Shown here: in pieces, positions 34,001 through 47,200 of the stretch
Numbering within the stretch: the first letter of the stretch is position 1
Layout: each line of letters opens with the position of its first letter
Source of the DNA: Dysidea avara
Lineage: Eukaryota > Porifera > Demospongiae > Dictyoceratida > Dysideidae
Assembly (NCBI RefSeq): GCF_963678975.1
Contig: NC_089276.1
Coordinates: forward strand, 22,055,059 to 22,119,058
Reading direction: 5' to 3'
Length of the DNA stretch: 64,000 nucleotides
Notes under the pieces: model-generated
Databases searched by the model: none
Seen by the model: only the letters and a program-made list of their open reading frames with translations
What the model was told of the DNA's origin: nothing
Position numbers and translations under genes: made by a program

Positions 34001-37000
34001 CATGATTGTTTCTTTGTAACTGAACTCTCTACAATGTGACTTCTTCTAGCTGATCTCTCTACAGGATGACTTGTTTCTAACTGAACTCTCTATAGTGTGA
34101 TCTGTTCATAGCGGAACTTTCTACTGGGTGATTTGTTTGCAGCTATACTCTTTGCATGATTGTTTCTTTGTAACTGAACTCTCTACAAGGTAACTTCTTC
34201 TAGCTGATCTCTCTACAGGGCAATTTGTTTGTAGCTGAATTCTCTACAGGGTGATTTATTTGAGCTGAACTCTCTATATGATGGCTTCTTTGTAGCTGAA
34301 CTCTCTATTAGGTACCTTCTTCTAGCTGATCTGACTACAGGGTGACTTGTTTGTAGCTGAATTCCCTACAGAATAACTTGCAATGTAATATAACTGTGTA
34401 AATTATACATGCAGCTGAATGCTTTATTAGGGTGACTGTTCTATTAGAGTATCTCGATCTCGCATTTGCTGCACGTAGTTGCCTTTCGAATCATAACTCA
34501 GTGATTTGTAATGCGATTCTTCTGTACTACTGCAAGAACTTTCTATGATGATTATTCCAGCTACATACTGATTTTCAGCTCGTTGCTCTAAGCGGTTTTC
34601 CTGGTAGACACGAAAACTAATAGTTTTTTTATTCATAAAAATCGATCGCGTAATTTTGTCACAGGTTGGGTTTTGTGTCATATCTCCATGGTCTTTATCC
34701 CGATTCCTTTCAAACCACAAAAAGGCACTCCTACGATGGTTGCTCCATCCACATATCAATTTTCAACTGATTCCTCCAATGGGTTTACCCTGTAGGCGTG
34801 ACAGACTTTCGACCTTATTTTACGCAAATAATCCGTCATAACTCCGTGAATGTTCATCGGATTCCTACCAAAGTTGGTACAGAGATCCGCCTTAATGAGC
34901 CCTTTAAGTGTACCAAATTTCAGCCCAATCCGAGCACGCGTTCGTGTTTTATGGCGAATTTTGCGAAGTGTGCGAAATGAAGAAGAAGAAGAAGAAAAAA
35001 ACGAAGAAATTAAAACGAAATTTTGTTCGCTCGTATCTCGGAAATGGCTGGAGCGATTTTCTTCAAATTTGGTATGTAGACTCCCCTAACTGGGCGGCAC
35101 GTCTCTAGCAAATTTGGTTCCAATCGGATTAGGAATCACAGAGCTACATAGGTGTGAAAATTGCGTTTTCTTTCTTCCTGTTAATATACTCACGGTGTGG
35201 CGCGCCGGCTTCTTGGGCCGCACGACACACTATCGTGTGTCTTGATACAAAGACAAAATGTATGCTAATCGATGTGCCTTAGCATAGCTACAACTATATA
35301 CCCTGCTTACCAATCCTTGCCACCACCCTTGGCATTATAGCAGGTCTAAACATAGTTTTAGAAACCGACAGAGGGAGAGTACTTAACATTCTGATAGTGA
35401 TATACCAGTACCCTATAGCTGATTTGTGTAGCTCTGATCCGCTAGGAGATACAGCAGAAAAACGAGAAATTTTTATGATTGTGTTCTAGGGCATCACAGT
35501 ACTACATGTATGTATATAGAACCTCTCCCTTCAGGGATAGTAAAACTAGTCATTTTTGAACATGTTAGTGCACCTACTTATTTCACAATGCAGATGAGTT
35601 ATAAATTAACCCATCTAAAGTTTCTCAACGTACATAATTGGCTAAGTAGTGGATTAAAAATTATTAACTTAAAAATTAAGCAAGGTTCCAACAATAAAAA
35701 GTAGTGAAACAATTAAGAGATGATGGTAGCTATGAGGGAAAATCCTTACCTGGTTGGCATTGTAGCAATGTGGGAAATCTCTAAATTACCATGTTTCCAC
35801 CATCTTTTCAATGCCAAAGTAGAGGGATTTTCCCACATTTCTACAATAGCAAGTAAAGATTTTCCTCATAGCTACGTACCATCAACTCTTGTTTCACTAC
35901 TTTTTATCACTGGAACCCTACTTCCTTTTTAAATTAATTATTTTTTATTGCACTAGTTTATTAACCCTTTCACCGCTTCAACTGGGTTTATCTGGTTTGA
36001 CGCTATAAAAGGCACTTTGAGTACAATTCTAATGCGCTACCACTTCTATCATGCGTTTCATAGTATGATGCGCTTACCCTGAAACGCGCACGCCCACAGA
36101 GGTCCCATTTCTGGGATAGCCGGATCCTTCACGCACTATTGCGGGTTTGTTACATAATATCGCAAAGTTTTTCTTGTTAGAAAAGATTACTGTCATGCAT
36201 CCTCGAGTTGATAGTCACGTTTTGAAGTCCACTGGATTGTTATTGATAGGCTAAGACAGCCAAGGATCACCATCGGCTGTTTTTCAGAAGTGTGGTGTGA
36301 TTCGCTCGTGTGCGTATACGCATGCATGATACAAGATTTGGGATAAATCTTGAAGAAACTAGCCGAAGAAACAATCGCTCAGTAAGGAGACTGTTTAGAA
36401 TAGTTGTATGGACTGTAATACTTACGTACCTGCAGCAACTTTATTTGTAACTAACTACTTATGTAAGCTGCTTTTACCATATTTTTCAGTTTTGTTGTCT
36501 TGTAATTACTTATCGGTTTTATTTACGTAAACAAAAACAACCTAGTCGAGGTCCTTAGTCTATAGCGATTACTTAGAGGTATGGTAACTAAGTACTATAG
36601 TGTACAGTTAAGCTTGTATAGCGCAATTTGTAGCAGACTCTATGGTCCGCCGGAAAATTCAGCGGTGAAAGGGATAATTATATAATAATCAATTAACTTT
36701 TTGTTAGAGCATAGCTATGAAATACACAAGTGGTTGTAACTGCTATATTAGAGTATCTTGATCTTGCTACTTAGCTATGCAGTAGATTAAGCTAAGGGAT
36801 GACCTTGTTTTCTACAGAGTTAGATCATTAAGGGGCACCAATTATTAGAGGTGTGGTGGTGTGTTTAGATCATTTAAGAGGTGCAATTGTTATATATACT
36901 GTATGCTCAGCTACCCAATAGTACCAGGGATACAGTTCATTAAATGCCTCAGATAGTTTCATGGTGTCTAAATATGCTCTTTCAAGGAAAGTGTCGATAC

Positions 37001-38203
37001 AGAAATTTGATGCCTTAGTATGGCATAAAGAAGATGACCGTTTAATTGAAAACATTAATCAGAACCACAAAAAGCACTTCCCATTGCACCCATGAGTTTG
37101 TTGTTGTGGTATAAAATGGTGGCCATGTGCTGCTTCATTTGGCTTCTAGCCTAGTGATGGTGGTCAGGCAGTGAGATAGTGAGGCAGGCAGGCAGACCAA
37201 ATACGTTTTTTGACAATTTTTATATTGAGCTGCCTGTCTGTTGTTGTTTTTATTTTTTCGATATTAAATAGAGTAACAGTCAACCATGCCAATCTAATAT
37301 CATTTTTGCATTCAAATAATTTTGATGTGATATTCAAACTATGGTTCTTGCATTCGGAGGCTGTGGATACTGGAATGCAATACAATATTTAATATCATTT
37401 TTTGTCTACAAAAGGACTCATGCTGTTATAGATATTCTCACTGGTCGATTAGTATTGATATTAAGGTCATTCATTGTACAAGTATACAAGGAAAAATTAA
37501 AATTTTTAAGTTTGATTAGGGATCATAGGCACAAAAAGAAGTGAGGTTGCCTACACCTGAAGATATACGTACTAGTGGACATTTAATCCATATAGACTGA
37601 ATTAAGAATTACATTAGACTGAATTAGGGATTAAATGTCCACTAGTATATTTTCAGGTGTAGGTTGTTTCACTATGAACCTTAATTGACTTTTGTGGTGG
37701 ACTTTGGAGGTGTCTAAGTTACTTAGACCCTTTTCATGTTTCATCATGTTTATTACATGCACCTCCACTGGTAGCGCTGGCAATGCATTGCTACCTGAAA
37801 ATTAATTTAACTGTTGGCTTGTTTCTACTTATTAATGTTACATTTCTCTGTTACAAGCAACTGTCAGGAGTGTTAAGGAACAACAGCTACATAAACGGTC
37901 TAAATAGGTACTTTAGACCACAGCAGTCTACATAATTTAGTATTCCTCAGGCCCTGTAGTAGTAGCAGCGCCTTTGCTTCGCTCAGGTGTCACAACACAG
38001 GGTCATCAAGTTACTAAATTTCATAGACCTGTGTAATTCTTAGTTTAACTATTACTTAAAATTCCTACATAATTTTTCATTGTACTTGTTTGTTGTAAAA
38101 GTACCTTTAAGGAAGAATCTTAGTGCATCTAGCATCAAATCCAGACTTAAAATAAGAAAACCAAATATTGAATTATTTTTAAATCATAAAACCTGCATTT
38201 GGT

Positions 38204-38294
<91 letters not shown>

Positions 38295-41200
38295 CCCACC
38301 CACCTGCCTGATCACAGTTGCAAGGCTAGAGGCTAAATGAAGAAGTGCACAGTCACCATTTCATGCCACAGTAACAAACTCATGTATCTTTTCTGGATCA
38401 CGTGACTCATATGTATGTTTGGTGTATAACCTATTTTATTTGACTACTTATTAATATTTTTGTGTATAGTACTCTAATACAGTGTGCATTTTTCTGAGCA
38501 CTTCTAATGCAACGCACATAGAATGTTCTAGAGCAGTCTAGAATTTCCATTGATGAGTCTATGTAATATAAATTATATCTAATCAAAAACAGCCAAGCTG
38601 TAAAAAAAGGTGCGGCCCCCATAAAGGCCATGGTGAAAAAAGATGTGAAATCCAAGGTGGCGGCCAAGAAATGGCTGTGATGGTAGGTTAATGGTTACAT
38701 TTTAATAACAACAATTCAGGTGAATTTGGTGCCAAGACCAAGCGGCACAAAATTCACCTGAATTGCCGTTATTAAAATGTAACCATTAACCTACCATCAC
38801 AGCCATTTCTTGGCCGCCACCTTGGATTTCACATCTTTTTTCACCATGGCCTTTATGGGGGCCGCACCTTTTTTTACAGCTTGGCTGTTTTTGATTAGAT
38901 ATCACTTCTTTTTGTATTTGTATACTGCAAAGCCGGCCTATGGCTGGCTTTGGGGCTTTTTTTAACCCATGTGTTTTTTTCTTTACCACAGGAAGAAGAA
39001 AAGAACTTAAAGAAGAATTTTAGTACTTCAATTATTTTTGATTTTATTAGTAATTATACAAATTATATACATATATTTATTACATGCTCATTATTCCCCA
39101 CAGGATTTTTTTTGCAGCTGATCTCTCTACTGGGTGACTTGAAATGTAGCTGAACTATATACAGGATGGTTTCTTTGTAGCTGAACTCTCTGTAACAGGT
39201 GATTTGTTTGCAGCTAAACTCTCTACATGGTGGTGTCTTTATAGCCGAACTCTCTACATGATGGTTTCTTTGTAGCTGAACTCTCTATAAGGTGACTTCG
39301 TCTAGCTGAACTCTCTACAGGGTGATTTTTTTGTAGCTGAACTCTCTGCAGGGTGATTTGTTTGCAGCTGAACTCTCTACATGATGGTTTCTTTGTAGCT
39401 GAACTCTTTACAAGGTGACTTCGTCCAGTTGATCTCTCTACGGGGTGATTTGTTTCTAGCTGAACTTTCTACAGGTGAATTGTTTGCAGCTAAACTCTCT
39501 ACATGGTGGTTTCTTTGTAGCTGAACTCTCTACAAGGTAACTTCTTCTCTACAGGGTGATTTGTTGTAGTTGAATTCTCTACTAGGTGAGGCTGAACTCT
39601 CTACATGGCGGTTTCTTTGTAGCTGAACTCTCTACAGAGTGATTTGTTTGCGGCTGAACTCTCTACATGATGGTTTCTTTGTAACTGAACACTCTACAAG
39701 GTGACTTCTTCTAGCTGATCTTTCTACAGGGTGAATTGTTGTAGCTGAACTATCTACAAGGTAACTTCTTCTAGCTGATCTCTATACAGGGTGATTTGTT
39801 TGTAGTTGAATTCTGTACAGGTGGTTTCTTTGTAGCTGAACTCTGTACATGATGGTTTGTTTGTAGCTAAACTCTTTACAAGGTGACTTCTTCTAGCTGA
39901 ACTCTCTACGGGGTAATTTCTTTGTAGCTGAACTCTCTATATGATGGTTTCTTTGTAAATGAACTCTCTACAAGGTGAATTCTTCTACCTGATCTCTCTA
40001 CAGGGTGATTTGTTTGTAACTGAACTCTGTACAAGTGCGTTTTTGTGGGTGATCTCACTGCAGGTTGATTTGTTTGTAGCTGAACTCACTAAAGGGTGAT
40101 TTTGCTTGTAGCTGAACTCCTTGCATTGTATCTAGTTTCTAGCTGATCTCTCTACAGGGTGATTTGTTTGTAGCTGATCTCTCTACAAGTTGATTTGTGT
40201 GTAGCTGATCTCTCTGCAGGTTGATTAATTTGCAGCCGATCTCTCTACAAGGTAATTTGTTTGTAGCTGAACTGTTTATAAAGTGATTTATTTGTAGCTG
40301 ATCTCTCTGCAGGTTGATTTGTTTTAGCTGAACTCTCTACAGGGTGATTTACTTGTAGCTGAACTCCTTACATTGTGACTAGTTTCTAGCTGATCTCTCT
40401 ACAGGGTGATTTGTTTGTAGCTGATCTCTCTACAAGTTGATTTGTGTGTAGCTGATCTTTCTACTGGTTGATTTGTTTGTAGCCGATCTCTCTACAGGGT
40501 AATTTGTTTGTAGCTGAACTCTGTACAAGGTGCTTTTTTTGTAGGTGATCTCACTGCAGGTTGATTTGTTTGTAGCTGAACTCACTAAAGGGTGATTTGC
40601 TTGTAGCTGAACTCCTTACATTGTGTCCAGTTTCTAGCTGATCTCTCTACAGAGTGATTTGTTTGTAGCTGAACTCTCTATAAGGTGATTTATTTGTAGC
40701 TGAACTCATTACATTGTGTGTAGTTTCTAGCTGATCTCTCTACAGGGTGATTTGTTTGTAATTGATCTCTCTACAAGTTGATTTGTGTGTAGCTGATCTC
40801 TCTGCAGGTTGATTTGTTTGTAGCCGATCTCTCTATAGGGTAATTTGTTTGTAGCTGAACTCTCTATAAGGTGATTTGTTTGTAGTTGATCTCTCTGCAG
40901 GTTGATTTGTTTTAGCTGAACTCTCTACAGGCTGATTTGTTTGTAGCCGATCTCTCTACAGGGTAATTTGTTTGTAGCTGAACTCTCTACAAGTTGATTT
41001 GTGTGTAGCTGATCTCTCTGCAGGTTGATTTGTTTGTAGCCGATCTCTCTACAGGGCAATTTGTTTGTAGCTGATCTCTCTACAGGGTGATTTTTTTGTA
41101 GCTGACCTCTCTTCAGGGTGATTTGTTTCTAGCTGATCTCTCTACAGGGTGATTTTTTGTAGCTGACCTCTCTTCAGGGTGATTTGTTTCTAGCTGATTG

Positions 41201-44200
41201 CTCTACAGGTTGATTTGTTTGTAGATGAACTCTCTACAGGGTAATTTGCTTGTAGCTGAACTCCTTACTTTGTGTCTAGTTTGTAGCTGATCTCTCTACA
41301 GGGTGATTTGTTTATAGCTGAACTCCTTACATTGTGTGTAGTTTCTAGCTGATCTCTCTACAGGGTGATTTGTTTGTAGCTGATCTCTCTACAAGTTGAT
41401 TTGTGTGTATATAGCTGATCTCTCTGCAGGTTGATTTGTTTGTAGCCGATCTCTCTACAGGTAATCTGTTTGTAGCTGAACTCTCTGCAGGTTGATTTGT
41501 TTTAGCTGAACTCTCTACAGGGTGATTGCTTGTAGCTGAACTCCTTACATTGTGTCTAGTTTCTAGCTGATGTCTCTACAGGGTGATTTTTTGTAGCTGA
41601 ACTCTCTTCAGGGTGATTTGTTTCTAGCTGATCTCTCTACAGGTAGATTTGTGTTGATTTGTTCATTGCTGATCGCTCTAAAGGTAATTGATTTGTTGCA
41701 GTTGAACACCCTGCAAAGTGTTTTGTTTGTAGCTGATCACTCTAAAGGGTAATTTGTTTGTAGCTGAACTCTCTCCACAGTGACTTGTGTGTAGCAGAAT
41801 TCTGTGTAACTGAATTCTCTAGAGAGTGACTTAATTGTAGCTGAATTCTCTACAGAGTGCATGACTTGTTTATAGCTGAACTTTCTTCAGTGTGACTTGT
41901 AATGTTCTGAATCTCTATATTTGCTTAACTCTCCACATGGTGACTGTCTTCTTGCTGAACTGTCTATAAGATTAACTGTTTGCAGCTGAACTCCCTACAG
42001 AATAACTTGTGATGTAATAAAATTCTATAATGGAGTAAATAAATGGTAGTTGCTATTCGTCCGGTCCCGGAGTAACAGTTATTCTTCCGGCACTCATCAC
42101 GTGATCTGTTGGGGTATTAATTACACTGAATTACGTGACCCTCGAGGATCATGTGTGCTATTAACTCCGAGATGGACTTATTGTAGATTATCGTTTATTC
42201 ATGAGCGTAAGAATGGGACCCTTCATGGAAGATTGAGATACTCTAATAGAACAGTCAAGGGATATTTTTTAATTCAGGCCATAATGGCACTCCCCTCCAA
42301 GAGCTTTTCACATTCAGATGTGATTTATTGAATGATAAATGGACTGACATGAAATTTAGGTTGAATATTAGGGTAGATTCTGGCTATATAAGCTACTGTA
42401 ACTGGGCTGCTAGGGGTGAATCTCAGCTACTGCATGGACCATGCAAAGATGCTACAGTTACTACCCTTCATGTAGTTATGTAATTAGCTGACCATGCACA
42501 TTCTGGCTACAGTATGATTTTGATTGCAGTGAAACTCATCCAGGATACATGTATATTGTTTTCATAATAAGGTGCCTGAATCCCATAGCTAGTTCAAATT
42601 ACTATTGTAGAAAAATCCTAAAACCTTCGTTACAAAAACATGTTCCAAAGATGTTTGTTATGTTTGCTGAGGCACTAACGAATACCACTAGCACATGTAC
42701 AAATAGAGCAAAACCACACAGAGGATGTAGTATCATCAAAAGTAACGCAAGAACGATGAAATGGCTTGGAACACTTAGAACACCTGATCATGGGATCTCC
42801 ACCATCAGGTAAACGACACAAACAAAAAACATTTACTCTCCGCAGTATTGCCTTGCCTGGAACCTTCATTATATCTTCCTGTGGAAATTTATCGATTGCT
42901 CTATTCTTTAGACATTGTAAAAAATGATTGCGAAACTCAGTTTGCTTGTATACTATTTTGGCAGGATCAATTCCACTGCACAGTGAATAGGCAAATGCCA
43001 AAGAAAAAAGACCGCAACAAGAGCCACCATCCTGCTGTTGAACATCTTGAAATGTCAAGAAGAAATATGAGTGTGGTGTCCTAATCATGGAAGCTATCGC
43101 TCTTTTCGTGTCCAAGGAAACATCTCCACTACGATTGCTATCATAAACCATGACTTGCTTTTCTTTGCAATCCTTATTTGTCACCAACACCCAGTGAGAT
43201 TCATAACATTGTAATACCTGTATGAACTCTCCATCTTCTTGCTCAAAAGTGTTTGTTTGCATTTTCCCAACATCTCGAAAACCACCAAATTGAGGGAATT
43301 TCTTTTTAAGCAAATCCTGTCCAGCATTAACTAATCGTCTATTAAGCCAACCATTGGGATTTTTAAGAATATCAAAATCAGAATACAATACCCTTGACCC
43401 TGAGGTGACATTAAATGCTTCTTCTTTGTCACTTTGAGAACCTTCATCTGAACTAACTGTGATACAGCTGTCTGTTGCAACAGCTGGTGATCTATTCAAT
43501 TTGGATTTCTTGTTGTCTTGCTTTGAGAAACGTTTATGTATTGACACTCCACCTCTGCTGAATTGGTGTTCTGCATGCACAGAACTTCTGCACAGATAGC
43601 AAAACCACTCCTTCTGTTTTGGGACTGCTTTTAATCCAGCACAACGCAAGTGTGCCCATTGTAAACATCCATCGCAGCAAATGGACAGTGATCCATCCTC
43701 TTCCTCCAAATCACATTCGCACACAAGGCAATAATACTTCATACTTCTTTATGATTCAATGGCTTGTAATGCCTTGCTCCATGAAAGATCGGTGAAGTAC
43801 TTTCTAATTCTAGATATGTTAATATTCTCATCAATACATGTACTTGGTAACATCATGGGTCTAAATTCAATCTCGTCTTCACTTAAGGGTAAGCCTTCAT
43901 TCATGGCCTTGACAACAGAAGACTTGGAGACAAACCATTCCAGCATTGCTAAACAAAGGAAAATGAAAATACATGCATCCATGTTTAGCAATTTAGAATA
44001 CACAAATTTAGAATACACAGATCATGTTTCCATGAAAAATTTCAAGCAGAAATATAGGTCTATACACTGAAAGCATACAGTAACAATAAATTATGTAACT
44101 GCATGCATGCATTTGACAAAACCCAGCTTCCATGTACAAAGCTTTGTTAGTATTGTAGTATGCAAGCAAAAGAATTTACACCATTTATAAGCTGTGGGTG

Positions 44201-47200
44201 TATAAGTTTTTTACAGACTGTTTTTCAAGAGGCATTTATATCACAGGTGTGGTGGGCTTGGGAGGGCTTTATATAGGGGCAAATGAAGTGTCAAAGATGA
44301 TTGTACTACTGAGGTCCACGTTTGACTCTCTACGGACTCTCCTTGTACTTCCAAATGATAAAGGACAAGACTGACAAGTCACACATAACACTGTTCCAGC
44401 AGAGCCATGGCCATTGAATGACACCAAACAACTACTTGTGGCTTCTACGGGGTCTGATGAAAAAACCAGACTCGTCACAACTCAGACAAGGACACAGTGG
44501 GAAATGATAGTCTAGTAGATTGGCTATCCTAAAAATGTCAGTTTGATTTTGTGTGCATGGAAATCAGGTTATCTTAAAAAGTTCAATTACGTAATAAACA
44601 AATTTCAGGGATTTTATTACTCAGCTATACTTTGGGTGGAATTATAATTTGTTGAACTCTGCCCCCTGAATATTTACAAGAAAGAAGTCTGTATGTTTTA
44701 AGTCACATCTCACATGTCTCATAAACCATAGAATAAATACGAATAACTCACAAATGCTTGAATTTTAACACAAGGAGTGTACACGTGTTTAGAGAAAATG
44801 TGTGCCTTATGTTGTGTACAGTGGTGAAGAACTCACAATACACCTGCATATGTACCAAACAAACTGTAATATAACAGAAGGCATGCATGTGGAAAATTAA
44901 CTTGTAATATTACATCATTAATAGTACTCAATCATTAACCAACTTGCTTTAACCATTATTGGCTGAAAAAAAAAATTTTACAAGACATCAGTCACAAAGT
45001 TTATTTTGAGTGAGCAAAGTGAGACTTCAAAGTGAGACGTCTTCTCCTATAATACATGCCAGCATGCTATATTTGATCACAACTCCTAACATAAATTACG
45101 TATAAAGTGTTGGATGTTAAATCAAAACAGATATCCAGTGGCTTCATTATCCTTGACATACTATGGATTTTTCAATATCTGGGTGGAGACTGATGAGTTT
45201 ACTTCAAATATCAACACGTACTCTCCATCACCTTCACTCTGCCACCTGTATAATTTGACTATAACTGACAAACCTGGCATTGACACACAGAGCTTTGAGC
45301 ATATGCTTAATTACATGCTTTGGGTAATTGTTTTATGCTGGTAGTAAAATAACACGTGGTAGAGATGGCGGTGGGTGTTCTATAGCACTAAAATAAATTA
45401 AAAGGCAAAAACCAAGAAGACGAATTTAGATTTTCTTTGTACTCATTCACTCAAACATAAAAAAGGATTTAATACGTGCTGGTCATTTCCATTATGTTGA
45501 GTTGTTGGGGAACCTACATTAACATTTTACATAACATTATACCTCTCTCTTGATCTCTAGGATGCATCTTAAGGAATGCAACAGGCTTGTTAAATGCTTT
45601 CTTCTTCTTTGGTAAGCCAACAACCGTCAAATCTCCACCTTTAGGTCTTCCCCTTTTCTTCATGGCACTAGGTAGCTGTACGGTAGATATGTCTATGGTT
45701 ATGAAAAAAGTAGTATGCATGCACTGATGAATTAAATAAGGTATGCATGTACCTCCAGAACAATCGAGAGACTCAACAACAGTAGTAGCATCAGATGGAT
45801 CTGTTTGAATATGCTGTTTCATAGTAACACTTTGAGACACTTCTGGATAGTCATGAAGGGAAATCTCATAACTTTGTTCGTTTGTAGAATCTTGTCTTGC
45901 AGCACTTCTTTCATTTTCTTCTGCAATGGATATATCATCAGGTGTGTCGTCATGGTCACTGTCGTGGTGTTCATTCGCACCATGATCCTCCACATTAGCT
46001 ATCTCATCTAAAGCATCAACAGTGCTCAAATCATCTAAAATATCACACAAATTATAAGTTCAATGTACATAATATTGACTTTTTGAGTATGAAAATTAGA
46101 AGTAATTAATCAGGTAGCACCTAGCATAGAGTAATTAATAAAATTGTTAGAAATGGGTTGAGGGTTATAATTGCCTTAAAGATGTTTCTGTGTTAATTAT
46201 CCATAAACAATTCTGCAAAATGTTCTAATAGATCAGATGAGCCTCGAACATCCACGATCCCTAAATACAGTACAGTAAATTTTATGAGTGATCATGTGAG
46301 TAATTACACGTGACTTTGGTGGCAATTTCAAGTGTTAATATAGAATTAGTACACCAAAGCTCAAATTGAAAAATATTCACTCTAACAGAGTATTCATCAC
46401 AATGAATATTCAAGTTCTCATCTTTAATTATTAGGTTACTAATCAATCACAAACAGAGCTTTATGGGGGTGCCACCAGCTCTAAAATTAGTGAGACATTT
46501 TTTTCCTACAACAGTATATACCTTCACGGTATTCTACAACTTGAGCACGATTGTACTGTAGGCATACAAATTTTCAAGGTATATAATTATCAGTGCCTTA
46601 GCCAGGTAACTAACTTCCACAAAATTTTTATAACTAACCATCATTAGCTATACTTTCTACTCCATCACAACATTCCACTGACACATGATCCCCTCGCTCC
46701 CAAATTTTTGCAATCTCTTCTAAACAAGCAAGCCTTGAGTTGAAGTCCTTCATGGATACTTCCGATGCCAACGTAGCCAATCTCTGAGTAATCCTATTCG
46801 CTTTCCTAAACTTCTCATGCTGAGAAAGCACTGCACGCTTTGGCTGTGTAACCATGCTAACAGGGATAGAATCTCCATCCGTAAACACATAGTGTTCATT
46901 CTGATCCTGTAAAATAAGCTGGCTTGATCTGTAGTACTCTAGTGTCCAACGCTCCGCACACAATGCAGGCTGGAACAGTGGCAAATTAGACTTTTGGCAA
47001 ATGGCTAATATATGCTTACATGGCAGCTGCATTGCTTTTCTAAAAGAACAATTACAATCTTCTGAAGATGCAGAAATGTGAATTTTGCTTGATGATTCAC
47101 ACTCGTATGTATCACCTTCCTCTGGTTTCAACTTAACCTTACTAACCAAATCAATCTGCTTTACTATGTAAGAGAGGGCAAAGGGAGTGACCACCTGCAT

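Larger units (their letters stand above)
30392..35247 (+). mobile_element. Composite palindrome-satellite-tail repeat, copy A (4.86 kb)
   Basis: Order: palindrome 30,392-30,725; short linker with a TATGGCCGGCTTTAGGGC segment; AGGAAGAAGAAAAGA; 31-bp satellite array about 30,825-34,390; unique tail 34,400-35,247. The tail ends GCACGACACAC-TATC-GTGTGTC-TTGATA, a 7-bp-stem hairpin followed by six bases. Copy B has the same order. Similarity between copies stops at TATCTAATC on the left and TTGATA on the right. No target duplication and no coding region were seen. The structure recalls non-autonomous Helitron/Helentron-type elements (internal satellite, terminal hairpin), but a CTRR end is lacking; this classification is inference. 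Confidence 0.8.
37092..38384. mobile_element. Inverted-repeat element with internal CCTG tract
   Basis: Arms of roughly 100 bp: CATGAGTTTGTT...AAATGGTG...CTTCATTTGGCTTCTAGCC on the left and the inverse at 38,290-38,384. Next inside each arm is AGGCAGACCAAAT. The right arm has expanded into a CCTG microsatellite (38,204-38,310). A foldback repeat is nested at 37,488-37,681. No clear target duplication was seen. Confidence 0.7.

Noticed and set aside
30825..34390. Regular ~31-bp repeats that superficially resemble a CRISPR array
   Set aside because: Units are contiguous and wholly related with no unique spacers, the DNA is eukaryotic, and no cas-like genes are nearby. It is a satellite.
38080..38340. 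ORF with Leu-Pro-Ala-Cys repeats
   Set aside because: It is the translation of the CCTG microsatellite.
38786..38989. ORFs inside the palindromes (also 30,314-30,508 and 38,431-38,667)
   Set aside because: The same short peptide arises from both arms because the DNA is palindromic; no independent support for coding.
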